Below the pieces are notes generated by a model. That model was not told the origin of the DNA, did no database searches, and was given only the letters and a program-made list of their open reading frames with translations. A DNA stretch of 64,000 nt from Vanessa cardui (Eukaryota; Arthropoda; Insecta; Lepidoptera; Nymphalidae): assembly GCF_905220365.1 (NCBI RefSeq), contig NC_061131.1:3844001-3908000 (forward strand), given 5' to 3'. The first letter of the stretch is position 1, and each line of letters starts with the position of its first letter. Made by a program: the position numbers and the translations under genes. Positions 22,166 to 33,562 of this stretch are shown here, piece after piece.

Positions 22166-24989
22166 TTTATCGCTAGAAATTGAATCTTATACCAAATATA
22201 GCCATACAATATTAGTAGGTACAGAAAACCGTGCCGTTTCGTCCGTTCTAGAAATTATCAGATATTTGTATTCCTAGACCTAGTCCCGAAGACGTAAGAT
22301 ATAAAAACTGAAATCAGATCGAATATGCCTTACAGTATTAGTTGCTTTACAGAACACTGACTGTTTGTTAACCCATTTATCCATTTATCAATGGACTAAG
22401 TGTTATTGACAATGATGGCATTATCAACCATAATTAAAAAAGAAAATTATCTGACATTCAATGTTGAGACGATAAATTTCGAACGGAAAAGCACTTTTAA
22501 CAAAGAAAAGACTACTTGATCAAGTAAGGGATCAGATGAGAGAACGGGCAATTAGGTAATAATTAGTTTAACGAACCGCCGGAGTGAACAATTGATGTGG
22601 TTAGCCGTAGGCGGAGGATATTGGATACGCTTTTTGGGAGATATATTTCTTTACTGGATCGATATGTGTTTAGCCGAATTCCGTTTCATTTCTTCGTTCC
22701 TGCTCGTTTTATTTAAGGTCTTGTATTGGAATATTCTGTTATTCGATTTTTAAATAGCAACTGTTTTTGTTGTATTGTAAAAATATGGTAAATTTCACGT
22801 GAGAATAACGTAAGAAATGTATGTATGTATTTTGGTATGTATATGCCTCAAATTTCATCTTAGTTCGTAGTCTACTTTTTAAATATTAATATTAACAAAT
22901 AGATCAAAATTAGCGATTGGTTTAGACTAGTTAAATCGATATAAAGTATTATTTTTTTAACATTTTATTTGATAAATACTGCATTATACATTTTCTAATT
23001 TGTATCAGATTGTGTTGCTATGTAAGGAGATATTAAAATAAATAATAACGCGTTAAACATACATCAGTTGTTTTGTGTTTAAGCACAGCAATAAAAATAT
23101 TAGAAAATCAAAACGAATGGAGTCATATAATCTACTACAAATTCATCATACTAGTATCATATGTATAAAAATTTAAATTTAGATCAACTTAAAATTATAA
23201 TAACAATTAATTGTTTTTGAAATCTTTGATCGTAAGGCATATGAATCACTTCTGTGTAAATTTTGGTGCCAATTTAACAAAACACAATCACATACTTTTA
23301 TGAAAAAGAATCTAGATTATAACAAAAACTTCCATTGAAAATGATTTACATTCTTTTGACTCTTTGTAAATACGGATCTGTTTTAATAAATTCCAAGCCA
23401 TAAAAAAGACCTAGAATATATTTCAATATTTTAAGACATTGTATTTCCAGCTTTCATCGATAATCTATATGCGTAAAATTATTCCTTAAGCTGTGTCCAG
23501 AGACCCTATTTATTTTTCTATAAGAAACGTTTATACAAATAAGATTTTGGAATGTCCCCTATGGGTCAAAGGGAGAGTATAATTTGGTCCATTGTCCACG
23601 TATTCAATAACGCCGGTCACGCGACTGTGCGATTACATCACGGACCCTTCATCCTGAGCCCTTATTGCTCCCATTTCTTTTATTTGTAAGCGCTTATGAT
23701 TATTATAATGCATAAATGTTTTATTATTTCATACACATGCGGCCTCGTCTTAAGTTAAATATTTTTTCATTGTATGGAATTGTTTAACTGCCACCTAAGG
23801 TGTTTTTCATACGAGCGAACATGCTTTGTGTTTATTCGTTCTGGTGTGAATTCTGAGATAGTATTACTATAATATAATACCAATGCTACTGTGTTCTGTA
23901 TTTTTTTCTTATATTTAGGATTTAATATTAGTTTTATTATTGAAACTGGACATTCTATATTTTTGAGGTGAACATGTATTATTATAATATTCTTTTAGTG
24001 GTATTAATTCCCCTTGAAATAATTTAGTTTGTTTTTAATTTTGTTGTAATGAAATATCACACAACTTGCCTTTAAAGAAATTGCCCTTGAAAAAAATATT
24101 GAGATGCCAAATTAATATATAGTATAATACTTTAAATGTTAAAGATATAAATAACAAAGTGAAATCGAATCTTGTCTTCAAATATCGGTAATCCTCAATT
24201 TCCTGAAAAATATTTACGTATTCATTACATCAGAATAAAAATAATATCAAATCAAAGCAATGAGTATTCAATGCTTTGACAATTGTGTCGAAAATTTTGG
24301 CCAAAGTCTGATACATAAAAGATTATTTTAAATTGAAATTCAAAGGATGGCCACGATCTTTCATCGAAAAACTAGAAATGGTTCTTTACAGCCAAATAAA
24401 GGTTTCCTTTAAGAAATATTCGAAATACTAACAAATACTCGGAAGAAAAGATGGCCCAAAAAAAATTACTTACAAAACATTCAGAGAGGCGTATTTAACG
24501 GCAATTTTATACGAAAAAGATCACGGCCTTTCAATATTTTCATAACAAAAATGGTCATACGAAATGACGAAATCTATTCATGAATATTAATGGTCATTTC
24601 AAATACCCCCAAGAAAATATCCATTCAAAATTGCTTCTGTGATTTATTATAAAATGACGTTTAATTAAGCTACAGGATATCTACCATTTCTTGTCTGATT
24701 TATGAAGTTATAATGTTAACTTTAATTTTATTGAAGCCTCCCTGAGTTGAACAAGCGAGTTGTTTTAATCAATCTTTTTCTGTTCTTAATAAAGTTTGCC
24801 AGCGTAAAAATGTTCTCATTCATTTTTCTTTTGAACTATGAATAATAAGGAAGCTGTTACGAAGTGAATAATTTTAGCCTTCTCGTTAAGGTCGAGAAGA
24901 TATAAATTAATAAGCGTTCGGAAAAAGAAATATTATAGAGACTCGTTGAATATGTTTGTATGTATAATGTAACGGGATTAACTGAGCAT

Positions 24990-25255
24990 TTCATTTGGGT
25001 TTTGAGCAAGCATATCTGGGTACATACTACCTCTTCATCATATATTCTACCGCATAGCAGCAATACTTTGATTTTTTTGTGTTTCGGTTTGAAGAGTTAG
25101 AAAAACCAGATTAACTTCAGGCACAAGGGAAAAAAACATCGCTCCCAAAGTTTATTAAAATGAATAAATTTTCTTAAAGTACCTATGTCTATAGGTGGTG
25201 GTGACTACATACGATTAAGTGACCCATTTGCCAGTTCATCTGTTTATTTTGTAAA
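24990..25255 (+). repeat. Family 1, degenerate copy
   Basis: It contains ttgagcaagcatatctgggt, catatattctaccgcatagc, gtgtttcggtttgaagag and gcacaaggg, then ctatgtctataggtggtgg. Internal differences are many, so it is old. Confidence 0.45.
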
Positions 25256-25379
25256 TAATAAAAAAAAAAACATATGTTCAGTGGTAAAACTGTTACTAAT
25301 ACTATTTTCTGATTAAATTTCGTGCAAGTTTTTGATTTAGTACCTTTGCTGCTTGGTTTATATAATACTAGCGGTCGCC

Positions 25380-25395
25380 CGCGGCTTCGCCCGCG
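25380..25395 (-). other. Helitron 3' terminal hairpin
   Basis: The stem is CGCGG paired with CCGCG around a 6-nt loop, 8 nt inside the CTAG end. In Helitrons this hairpin acts as the signal for ending rolling-circle strand transfer. Confidence 0.8.
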
Positions 25396-25596
25396 TTCAT
25401 AACGGTTCATAATCAGTTTTCTAATATCCCTACTGCTGAGGCACGGTCACATTTGAAGAATTACTGCAACCGGCGCTTGGATCTATTGTGATAAACCTCA
25501 AATTCATGATCACAACACCTCAGCCAGACCAACATCAGCCACGAATCTGATGAGGTTCTTGGGGTTGGAGGCCATTATGCCCTCTAAGGACCGAAG

Positions 25597-25662
25597 TGGC
25601 CGTTCTAGGTGTTTGGAGTGGCCGTTCTAGGTGTTTGGAGTGGCCGTTCTAGGTGTTTGGAG
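25597..25662. repeat. Three tandem copies of a 22-bp unit
   Basis: The unit tggccgttctaggtgtttgg plus ag is repeated three times without a change, inside the 3' part of the Helitron. The identity of the units implies recent expansion by slippage. Confidence 0.9.
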
Positions 25663-25718
25663 TGCCTCTTAAACACAACAGGGCAATCGAGCATGTGGAT
25701 GTTATAGTTATTATACTA

Positions 25719-25843
25719 TTTTTCAGCTAGCATGGGTTCGGTGACAGCTGTCAACCACGTATTCTTTTTCATTATCTCTCTTCACTCATGTTGATTTAAT
25801 GTTATTCCATCCTGCTGTCACCGAATCCATACTTGCTGAAAAA
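25719..25843. repeat. Small inverted-repeat insert inside the Helitron
   Basis: The arms at 25719-25748 and 25814-25843 are inverted copies over 30 bases, with three mismatches (tttttcagc at the outer ends, ttcggtgacagc at the inner ends). The 65-bp centre is non-coding. The layout suggests a very small terminal-inverted-repeat element (MITE) nested in the Helitron, or an RNA-level hairpin. Confidence 0.65.
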
Positions 25844-25925
25844 GAGTGTAATGATGACAATATTTAAATGTAATTAAGTACTAAGTTTTTACTTCTTCCG
25901 GTAGTCTCGGAGTGCAACCCGTTGT

Positions 25926-26432
25926 TTAAGAATAGATTAAAAGCGATAATTGTAGAGCTTCTCTATAAACAACGTTTGACGTTAAATTATTTTCAGGTAA
26001 CAAAATATTTTGATGGTCTGGAGCCCCGACCCGTAATAGGGCAACATAAAGTTGCCCGTGCGTAAAACATTCTTTTCGTAAATCGATCCCTACTAATTTA
26101 AACGTTTGACCCTGTGAATTGTTTATAGTTAACGCAAAAGAAATTTTCACTGGGAATTGTAGCCTTTTGAATGATATTGGCAAATCAGTGGGGATCATTG
26201 GTATTCTTGGTATATGAGCTAATTCAACAGCTGCAGGACCGGTGATAATCTTCGCTACTATTAAATTATCTTTTAGCTCCTTTATAAGAAGTCTCGTGCC
26301 ATTACACATGTTGGGGGAACTTAAATTTCTGAGAAGCATTATCGGCGTGCCAACTTTTAACGACAGTTCATAGGGTGGTAGCCCAGCGGGGTTCAGAGAA
26401 TTTAAAAATTCCTGCGGGTAGTGACAGCGCAC
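25926..26432 (-). pseudogene. Helitron helicase, C-terminal piece
   Basis: This 168-codon piece continues the helicase in a different frame from the two upstream pieces. It shows PAGLPPYELSLKVGTPIMLL, CNGTRL, the nucleotide-binding-core motif FALTINNSQGQTF and the last helicase motif in the form LYVALLRVG. These are the C-terminal motifs of Pif1-like (SF1B) helicases of Helitrons. The open frame starts at a GTG and not at a true start codon. A frameshift around 26432-26436 and two in-frame stops in the previous frame separate it from the middle piece. It is a broken gene. Confidence 0.8.
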
Positions 26433-26434
26433 TA

Positions 26435-26770
26435 CTAGATGTTAGTGACGGTGTCTATGGATTTATAGCACTTAACTTCACCCGGTACTTTCTGCATAAT
26501 TAAATTGTTTATTTCGTAGACTGTTTCATTCCTGGGAGAAACTATTGCTCTACAACACAGCCAACTAAAATTATATTGATGTAAGTTTTCGATGTCAGGA
26601 TATATATCATCTATCAGACTATCTAAATTATGGACCATTAGGCCTAAAGACTCATCCAAAGTAACCGCATAATCGATACCCAAATTTAAAGATGGAAAAT
26701 TTCCTTCTCCAAGGTTCAATAGCTGTTGTGGAAAATTGCTATGCGTATGTCCATGTAGATGAGCTCGCAT
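26435..26770 (-). pseudogene. Helitron helicase, middle piece
   Basis: This piece has the same frame as the upstream piece and is separated from it by one in-frame TAG (26782-26780). The readable text around the stop is LK, stop, RTNMRAH, matching the usual TNMRAH motif of Helitron helicases. It continues with LLNLGEGNFP and SPRNETVYEINNLIMQKVPG, also typical. The break is a single nonsense mutation, so decay is moderate. Confidence 0.8.
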
Positions 26771-26779
26771 GTTGGTGCG

Positions 26780-27736
26780 CTACTTCAAATGTTGAACAGA
26801 TGTCCATAGGTGAGACGATTTTAAACATGCCTTCATAATATCTGCTCGCGTACCTCTGTTGACGACTGGAAGAGTTTGTCGGAAATCTCCAGCAAATACA
26901 AAAGTGATACCACCCATGACATCACCAGAGCTTCGATGGTCTTTTAAAGTACGGTCTACGGCCGCCACAGGAGCTCTATGACTCATGGTGCATTCATCCC
27001 ATATTACCAACGACGCGTCTTGCACTAACTTTCCAAGAGGCCCATTTTTCCGAATAGAACACGTAGACTGTTCTAAAGATACGGAGAGCGGGAGTTTAAA
27101 CGTAAAGTGAGCAGTTTTTCCATCGTTCAAGAGAGTTGCAGCAATTCCTGACGAAGCAACTGCAATCGCTATCTTCCCTGATTGCCGTGTCTTAGCAAGT
27201 ATCAAATTTGCGAGAAAAGTTTTTCCGGTGCCTCCTGGTGCGTCCAAAAAAAATAATCTCCCTTTGTTATTGTTCACGCTGTCCACAATAGTCTCATAAA
27301 CATGTCTTTGATCTGGTAATAATTTCGGCTCATTATCATCAACAAACGCTATTAGATTATGTTTGTTATACTGTTGTTCCAATGTGTCAATAGTATGGTC
27401 ACGAACAGGAGAAGGTAATCCAAAATCACTTAAATTTTTGTCGTTTAATCTCAGAAGTTTGTTTTCTATTACAATTAATCCTTCATTGTAAATGCCTTCA
27501 GTAAAGGGTAAACTGTTATCTTGATTTTGTTGTCTGATACGGTGTCTAATATCTTCACAGAAGTGATCTTTGAAAGTATCCCATAACTTCAATGGTTCCG
27601 ATGGTTGACAAAATAAAAGTATGATTACGAACAACTCCTCTAGTTTTTGTGGACAATGTGATTCTCTTTCGCGCAAATGAGAGGTCTCTTTGCAACGGGA
27701 CGTCCGTGCAGCAGAATAATATTTTAAATTCACCAT
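26780..27736 (-). pseudogene. Helitron Pif1-like helicase, N-terminal piece
   Basis: The 318-codon piece begins inside the Rep-helicase linker (FCQPSEPLKLWDTFKDHF near residues 42-59). It then holds the helicase core: Walker A GGTGKT at 168-173, a conserved ASSGIAATLL, Walker B DECT at 247-250 and GDFRQTLPV at 283-291. Such helicases unwind DNA ahead of rolling-circle transfer. The Rep (HUH) domain that normally precedes this in one polypeptide is missing, and the first residues before LEELF look frame-scrambled. The piece ends at a premature TAG. It is a pseudogene of a mobile element, not a host Pif1, because it sits inside Helitron ends. Confidence 0.85.
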
Positions 27737-28689
27737 AACTTAAAAACCAAACGTCCAATTTTAATCATTCAAAGACCAAATATTGTCTACATAAACTTTT
27801 CTTAGTGATGAAATAATTTATTTTGATAAGGATTAGTAGCATGAGTAAAATAAACGCGTTTTAATGAAGCCCAAAAATAATTCAATTTTTTTAAATAAAA
27901 AAATGGTTGTTGTGCTTCACCCGACATAGATAGGTATAGTGTGTCACGGACTTTTTTGTAGATATTAATGTGATCTACACTTAATTAGAACATTTTATAG
28001 TTCTATCTTTTATAGTTTAGGCATCATATGCAAAAAATCAACTTTTCTGGTAGTTTTTTTTCCTTTTTTGTCCGAAAAACCCAAAATATCTTACGGAACC
28101 CTATTTTTTTTTCAAAATAAAATTTAGCCTATGTCCAGTAGTTTTTGAGCCTATTCATTACAACCAAACAAACAAAGTTTTCCTCTTTATAATATTAGTG
28201 TAGATTGCCGATATCAAAGTCTCTAAATTTAATGATCGAAATCTCCAGGAAATCTCTATTTTTAAATCTGTTTGTTAAATAGTTATTTTATGAAAGCAGT
28301 ATCATCATCCATTTCTGTTGAAAGGAAGGACTGAGCTTAATCCATTATAAGGATTGGTGGCTATGGTAACGTTTTTATTCCTCGCAGGACGACGAAAAAT
28401 ATTTTAAAAAGGAAAATATAAATACATTGAAAAATAACAGGTGACGTTTTTAAACACCAAAAATTCTTTATAAAAACATTCTCTGTATGTATATTACGGA
28501 GAGAGTAAACGAAAGTTATCAAATTATTTTCTTCCGATGTGAATTACACAGAATTTTAATCAATTCAATTATTAAAATAGAGGGTCTATTCAAGATTCAC
28601 TAAGCTTTCCTAGGTCAATATTACAATGGAATGGCTTTTTACCCAATCTATTGTCGTCGGTTTCATAATGATAATTTTATCCAATGAGT

Positions 28690-28965
28690 TAATTAACATT
28701 TTACTTGGAACTTTGAGCAAGTCGGCTTGGGTAGTTACCGACCACTCATCAGATATTCTATCGTCAATCAGGATTTCTTGGTATTTTTGTGTTCTCGTTT
28801 ATAGGGTAAGTGAAACAATGACATGCCCGAAGGACATAATATGTTTGTTGCCAAGGTTGGTTCCAAAGGTGGCACATTGGCAATGTAAGGTGTGAATGGT
28901 ATTTTCTGAAACACCAATGTGTATGGGGTTTGGTGACCACTCACTATTAGTTAGCGCATTTGTAC
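28690..28965 (+). repeat. Family 1, degenerate copy
   Basis: It has gagcaagtcggcttgggtag, accactcatcagatattcta, ccaaggttggttcc and ttggcaatgtaaggtgtgaa, ending tggggtttggtgaccactca. The open frames through it have no meaning. Confidence 0.55.
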
Positions 28966-29369
28966 ATTACTTTTAATAATAATAATGGCCAAATATAATT
29001 ATCTGTTTCATCTAAACTTAATAACATAGATTTCTCTTTCGTCCTTAGTTAAAAAAAAATTCTATACATAATAAAAAATATAGCATATTATATGCTGAAT
29101 TGATCAAAAGTCTGAATAGTTCAATTTAAGAATACATTTATATCAGCAGGATGAGATTTTGTCGAAAATGGCACAAAGAAATAAAATATTAATTTTTTTA
29201 TCATCAATCGCTTATTTATACACCGGCTATTTCCAGGTCCATGATGAAATATATAAGATATAAGATGACATTTTAATCCTGTGAGAAAAAATACTACTTG
29301 GAGAAGAAGTAAAATAATTCATTTTTTATTATACACTTACATCTATAGCAGAATTGACGTTAAATTAAA

Positions 29370-29708
29370 ATGCATGCTGATAGTACGGATGTGTTTCGAA
29401 ATTTTCGACCTGACACATTTCAGCAAATCGCCATTAATCGTGCTAGAACTGAATCTCGCTCCACAATAGCTATTAATTTGGGAGACACGCTTTACGTATC
29501 TGATACACGACGGCTTATATTTAACTTATCATTGGGCGCTGGAAACGGTTCAAAGTTAGAACTGGTGCAAGTGTTGAAAGGTTTAAACGAAGGAATATCG
29601 TATAAAACAAAGTTGATTAGCCGGAACAAACAGATAGACAGAGCGAAAAAAATCCTAAAAAATAATATTTTGGTATATGTACCGTGTATTATAAAATATG
29701 GGCTATAA
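29370..29708 (+). other. Unassigned 112-codon open frame
   Basis: An ATG in a fair context (taaaatgc) opens 112 codons. The first half (VFRNFRPDTFQQIAINRA, INLGDTLYVSDTRRLIFNL) looks more protein-like than most AT-rich frames here. The second half is lysine- and asparagine-rich and may be readthrough. There is no recognised domain, no splice evidence and no repeat match within the window. It could be a decayed exon or transposon fragment. Confidence 0.2.
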
Positions 29709-30217
29709 AAAAGGGTTATTTTAATATTACAAACAGACAATACAATGTTATTATATGTATGTATAGATAATGGGGAAATAAATAAAATTGTGATAAATGC
29801 TAAGTGAAAGCCACTTTGTTTAAGAAATATTTTATCACTTTTGAGCTTCTTACGCCCTCAGAAGTGACAGAATTACACACGTCACTAAGATGTTCTTCAC
29901 CGCTGAGCTTGAGATTAATAATTTAAACGTAAATTGAGAATAAAGAGTCAGCCACAGTTGGTTTAAAGGTATCATTAAAATTCCTGTAATTTAAGTAAAA
30001 GCAACCATTTACCAGACAGAAAGATTGTATGTTTATTTAATTAAACTCGAATATTTTTAAAATTAAAGAACTGAATTCCATTTTCCAAAGTCTAAATTTT
30101 CATAGTTAAGTATTTTTCTAATGGTGTTTAAATTTGATGATTCTGTCTAAATATTTCAGGTATGTTAGGTATGGTAGACCATCACATACAAATCAGAAAA
30201 TATTCTGATCGTTTTAT

Positions 30218-30511
30218 TCATAAAATCCGGTTTTCCAAAGTATAATTTTCGTAATCAGATATTTCTCTAATATCTTTGACATTTGTTAAATCTGTTAAAA
30301 TATATTCAGTGTGCCAATCGCAGGCCATCACATACAAATTGGAAAATATTTTGTTCGTTTTATTCATAAAAAAGATATATATGTAAAACTGGCTTAAAAT
30401 ATATATTTTCTCATAAACGAAATTAACATTTGGACCAGCGGTCGAGACTGATTGCCTGTCGTAGTAACCGGCTAACGGTCCGTTCGTTCTGGCGGAATTG
30501 ATTGCTGCCAT
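30218..30511 (-). other. Possible minus-strand coding start, unassigned
   Basis: The ATG at 30511 has a strong insect context (caaaATGG). It opens a frame whose first 30 or so codons use varied third positions and read MAAINSARTNGPLAGYYDRQ and on, unlike the AT-driven residues that follow. There is no clear donor where the quality drops (about 30420). It may be a small first exon, a fragment of one, or chance. No family was recognised. Confidence 0.2.
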
Positions 30512-30709
30512 TTTGAAATTGATGCCTACTCAGCTTACCACTGCTTTATAATGCTACTCATTCGGAATTAATTTACTCCGAAGGGATACGATTTAAAAAA
30601 AGGCAAGGGTTAATCAAGATATCCATAAAAAATACCATTAACTTAGATTCGGATAAACTTCATTTATTACTAAAGCTGATATGAAATATAGACGTGTATA
30701 GTTAAACCC

Positions 30710-31026
30710 TTATCCAACCAAAATTGTTATCCCCGCCAAACTATTCCACATTTCTCTATAATTCAGCAGATGTCTTGGCGTAGCAGACAATTTTTCGCAC
30801 AAATACACCCATTCGTCATCCGTCAGTCTCAGAGGATGAAGTCAGTGGCCAAATAAACACTCGCAATATTTATCAAAAGAACCCGCTCATTGTTGTTGTA
30901 CAAGGACCATTCATATGGAGTCGGGAGACACGAAATCGCATACAAAGACATGGTTTTAGATACATTGTGAGTACTTTCACATTTATTCGCGTTGAAATTG
31001 ACTAAAGTTTTATTAGCTTCATACAT
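30710..31026 (-). other. Possible decayed coding segment, two overlapping frames
   Basis: One frame runs 31026-30829 (SCLPTPYEWSLYNNNERVLL). A second, shifted frame runs 30841-30710 and reads LRLTDDEWVYLCEKLS, then RHLLNYREMWNSLAGITIL, with a protein-like composition. The good part of the first frame ends where the second begins, as expected of one coding stretch broken by a frameshift. No family was recognised. Confidence 0.2.
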
Positions 31027-31071
31027 TTCTTAAGATTATCTATTCTACAATTTATAGTCACTAATAAAAAT

Positions 31072-31542
31072 TCTACTAATATTATAAGTGCGAAAGTTTG
31101 TGAGGATGTATGTTTGTTACTCTTTTACAAAAAAAATAATGAATGGATTCGGATGTTTTTTTTTTAACGGCCACCTGATAGTAAGTGGTCACCATCACCC
31201 ATAGACAATGACGCTGTAAGAAATATTAATTCGTCAATGTGCCACCAACCTTGGGAACTAAGATGTTAGGTCCCTTGTGTCCGTAGTTACACTGGCTCAC
31301 CCACCCTTCAAACCGGAACACAACAATACTCAGTACTGTTATTTGGCGGTAGAATAACTGATGAGTGGGTGGTACCTACCCCGTCGGGCTTGCACAAAGC
31401 CCTACCACCAAGTAAATAAATTTTACACTAATATAATTTATACATCAGAATAATAGGCTACAATTTATAGTGATTTTATGTAATTTGGTCATAATATACC
31501 AATACATATGAAGTACTCGTGCGAAGCCGGGTTGGTCGCTAG
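31072..31542 (+). mobile_element. Non-autonomous Helitron with a nested family-1 insertion
   Basis: The 5' part is TCTACTAATATTATAAGTGC, then gaaagtttgtgaggatgtat. The 3' part is atgaagtactcgtgcgaagc and CTAG at 31539-31542, followed by T. Between about 31165 and 31425 a family-1 repeat is inserted in the opposite direction. The start shares its first 15 or so bases with the autonomous-type Helitron 5' end at 28204. Confidence 0.65.
31165..31425 (-). repeat. Family 1, good copy, nested
   Basis: Reversed landmarks are gccacctgatagtaagtggt, cccatagacaatgacgctgt, gccaccaaccttgggaacta, agttacactggctcaccc, ccttcaaaccggaacacaac, gaataactgatgagtgggtg and gggcttgcacaaagccctac. It is one of the cleanest copies here, so a comparatively late insertion into the surrounding Helitron. 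DNA from 31543 to about 32900 is AT-rich and featureless to me. Confidence 0.65.
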
Positions 31543-32914
31543 TACCTTTATAGTTTAACAAGAAAAAACTTGGAACATCAAACTTTCCGCCTATGTGTGC
31601 GATGTGGCTGTGTACGGTTATTTATTGAATATTTTATTAGCTGTACTCGTTGCTAGTTATATCATCGTTGTTGCTGGAAAAATTGATGGTTACGCCGACA
31701 AAACTGTATCACACCAACGAAAAATTTGTATGAGAATATCGTAGTATCTCAAATACTTTTAAGGTAAATTATTTTATAGTAACCACGTAAATTTATCTTT
31801 CACCATAAGTCATAACTCATTTTCAAGATTATAAAATTGTTTATTATGTCTAAAGTCTTTTGTCTCTGAATACAAACTTTACGCATGTTATAAATTCGAT
31901 CAAAGTACACTTATATTTTAATCAATATTTAAGAGATTAAATTTAAATTAGATATTTTGTTCCTTTGGAAATATGAAATGGAGATATGTCAGGTAATTCA
32001 GAACAATAGCAAGCTAATAAATATTTTAATCTGATATTGATATTGATGAATGAATCGTAATAATTTTATCAAACAAATGAATCGAAACCTACGATCTTCT
32101 AATGAAATATAATAACACATAACACATTTCGTGTTCTACCTTATTGTCGTACAATTTTAGGCATTAAATGCTATGATTTACGAAATGATTCTAGGTAATA
32201 CATGTAATTTTTTTTTCGCTCAAGTCGACCCTTTCCCTGTTCTCTAAATAACCAGACATTTCGCGGTTTATGGAAAAATTTTCGCCGTCTTCCGAATGCT
32301 GAACAGTGTTTGGGACGTGACAATTTGAATCGAACTATTACGATTGCAAAGACCGGCCGCCGTTTGAATTGGAATTCCTGTAGGGATTTTCGCAATTTTC
32401 ACGTTGACGACATTGTAGCTTATGTTTGAACATTTTATTGCTTGTATTTACACTGTTTTATTTGTTTTCATTATTTCACTGATACAATAGGTTTATTTAC
32501 ATATATGATATGATGAAACAACTTTCAAAAATTGTTTTCTTAGTAAAATATTTTACGGAATAAAATTCATATTTGTATTTACATTATTGTGTAATATACA
32601 ATGTCACTTGGAATTTGTAAGATCGTATTTATGCATGATAGGTTAAGTTACTTTCTAAATTCGAGGTTTTTGATAACTCATTCGATATTTAAAAAATCGC
32701 AATGGGGCATATTTTGGTTCTATTCGACTGTTATAAATCCCAATAAAACATCACATCGTCATTTCTATAGAGTGATCCAGTAATTGGTGTGTTTTACATT
32801 TTTAATCTATACATTACATGTATAGATAATGATAAATATTAAAATAGCCCTTTTTTACTCAATGCATATGTATACACGATACATATACCAAAACAACATT
32901 TTTTTTACAATTTT

Positions 32915-33071
32915 GGTCTGTCTGTCTATTTATTCCGGCTAATCTCTGGAACTGCTGGACCGATTTTGACGTGACTTTCACTGGCAGATAACTGATATAA
33001 TAAGAAGTAACTGAGTCTACAATTTTTTTTTTGTTAATTTCAAACGCGTACAAATTCGCGGGCACAGCTAG
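32915..33071 (+). mobile_element. Helitron-like remnant
   Basis: It has gtctgtctgtctatttattc, gctaatctctggaactgctg and accgattttgacgtgacttt, and ends aattcgcgggcacag plus CTAG at 33068-33071, then T. A sister copy lies at 42547-42701. Confidence 0.55.
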
Positions 33072-33274
33072 TAAAACAGTAATAAGAACTTATACGTAAA
33101 AAGCAGTTTACCTACAGCGAATAAATGTCAACAGTGTGCGTGAAATTATGCCGCATACCTTATAAACTCAAAGATTTGTAAGAGTTGCGCCACCGCTCGC
33201 CGCTGGTGACACGGTATCACGATTCGTCGCGTGCATGAAAGACCGTGTACAAATTCAAAAGCCTTTATAAAAGC

Positions 33275-33358
33275 GGCTGTTTACACACGGCGCCACTTCT
33301 TTTGCATTAGGCCGTACTGAATAAGGCTTCTTAGACACCGCACCGTGTATAAATAGCC
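33275..33358. repeat. 84-bp element with imperfect terminal inverted repeats
   Basis: The left end ggctgtttacacacggcgc (33275-33293) and right end gcaccgtgtataaatagcc (33340-33358) are inverted copies, with 16 of 19 positions matching. The middle contains ggccgtactgaataaggctt. It is GC-richer than its surroundings. It is probably a tiny MITE. The TATA-like strings in it (ttataaaag just before, tataaata inside) could tempt one to call a promoter. Confidence 0.5.
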
Positions 33359-33562
33359 TAATTCAGTCGTTCTAAAATATTACATTTACAGAACATTACG
33401 AATTCTATTATGAAGTTCAAAAGTAAATTTCTGTTTTGTGACGCGATGGTTCGGAATAAAACGCGAAGGCTGGTGTTACGAGTCTTGACACGGTCGCTTA
33501 TCGCTAATGTTTCTACACGAACGCCTACAGGTTGGAAGTTGCGTAGGCACTATTCACAAAAA

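Larger units (their letters stand above)
25368..28204 (-). mobile_element. Helitron with both termini, internally deleted
   Basis: On the minus strand the element starts TCTACACTAATATTATAAAG at 28204 and ends CTAG at 25371-25368. The flanking A (before the 5' TC) and T (25367) fit Helitron insertion between A and T. A hairpin (stem CGCGG/CCGCG, 6-nt loop, 25380-25395) sits 8 nt before CTAG, as Helitrons require. The length is 2837 bp. Inside is a broken Pif1-type helicase (27736-25926). Fewer than 500 bp separate it from the 5' end, too little for the HUH Rep nuclease. The copy therefore cannot move itself. Extra internal structures are a 3x22-bp repeat and a 125-bp inverted-repeat insert. 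Confidence 0.85.

Noticed and set aside
26780..27736. Host Pif1 helicase gene
   Set aside because: It is intronless and broken, sits between Helitron termini and has the Helitron-type linker, so it is element-derived.
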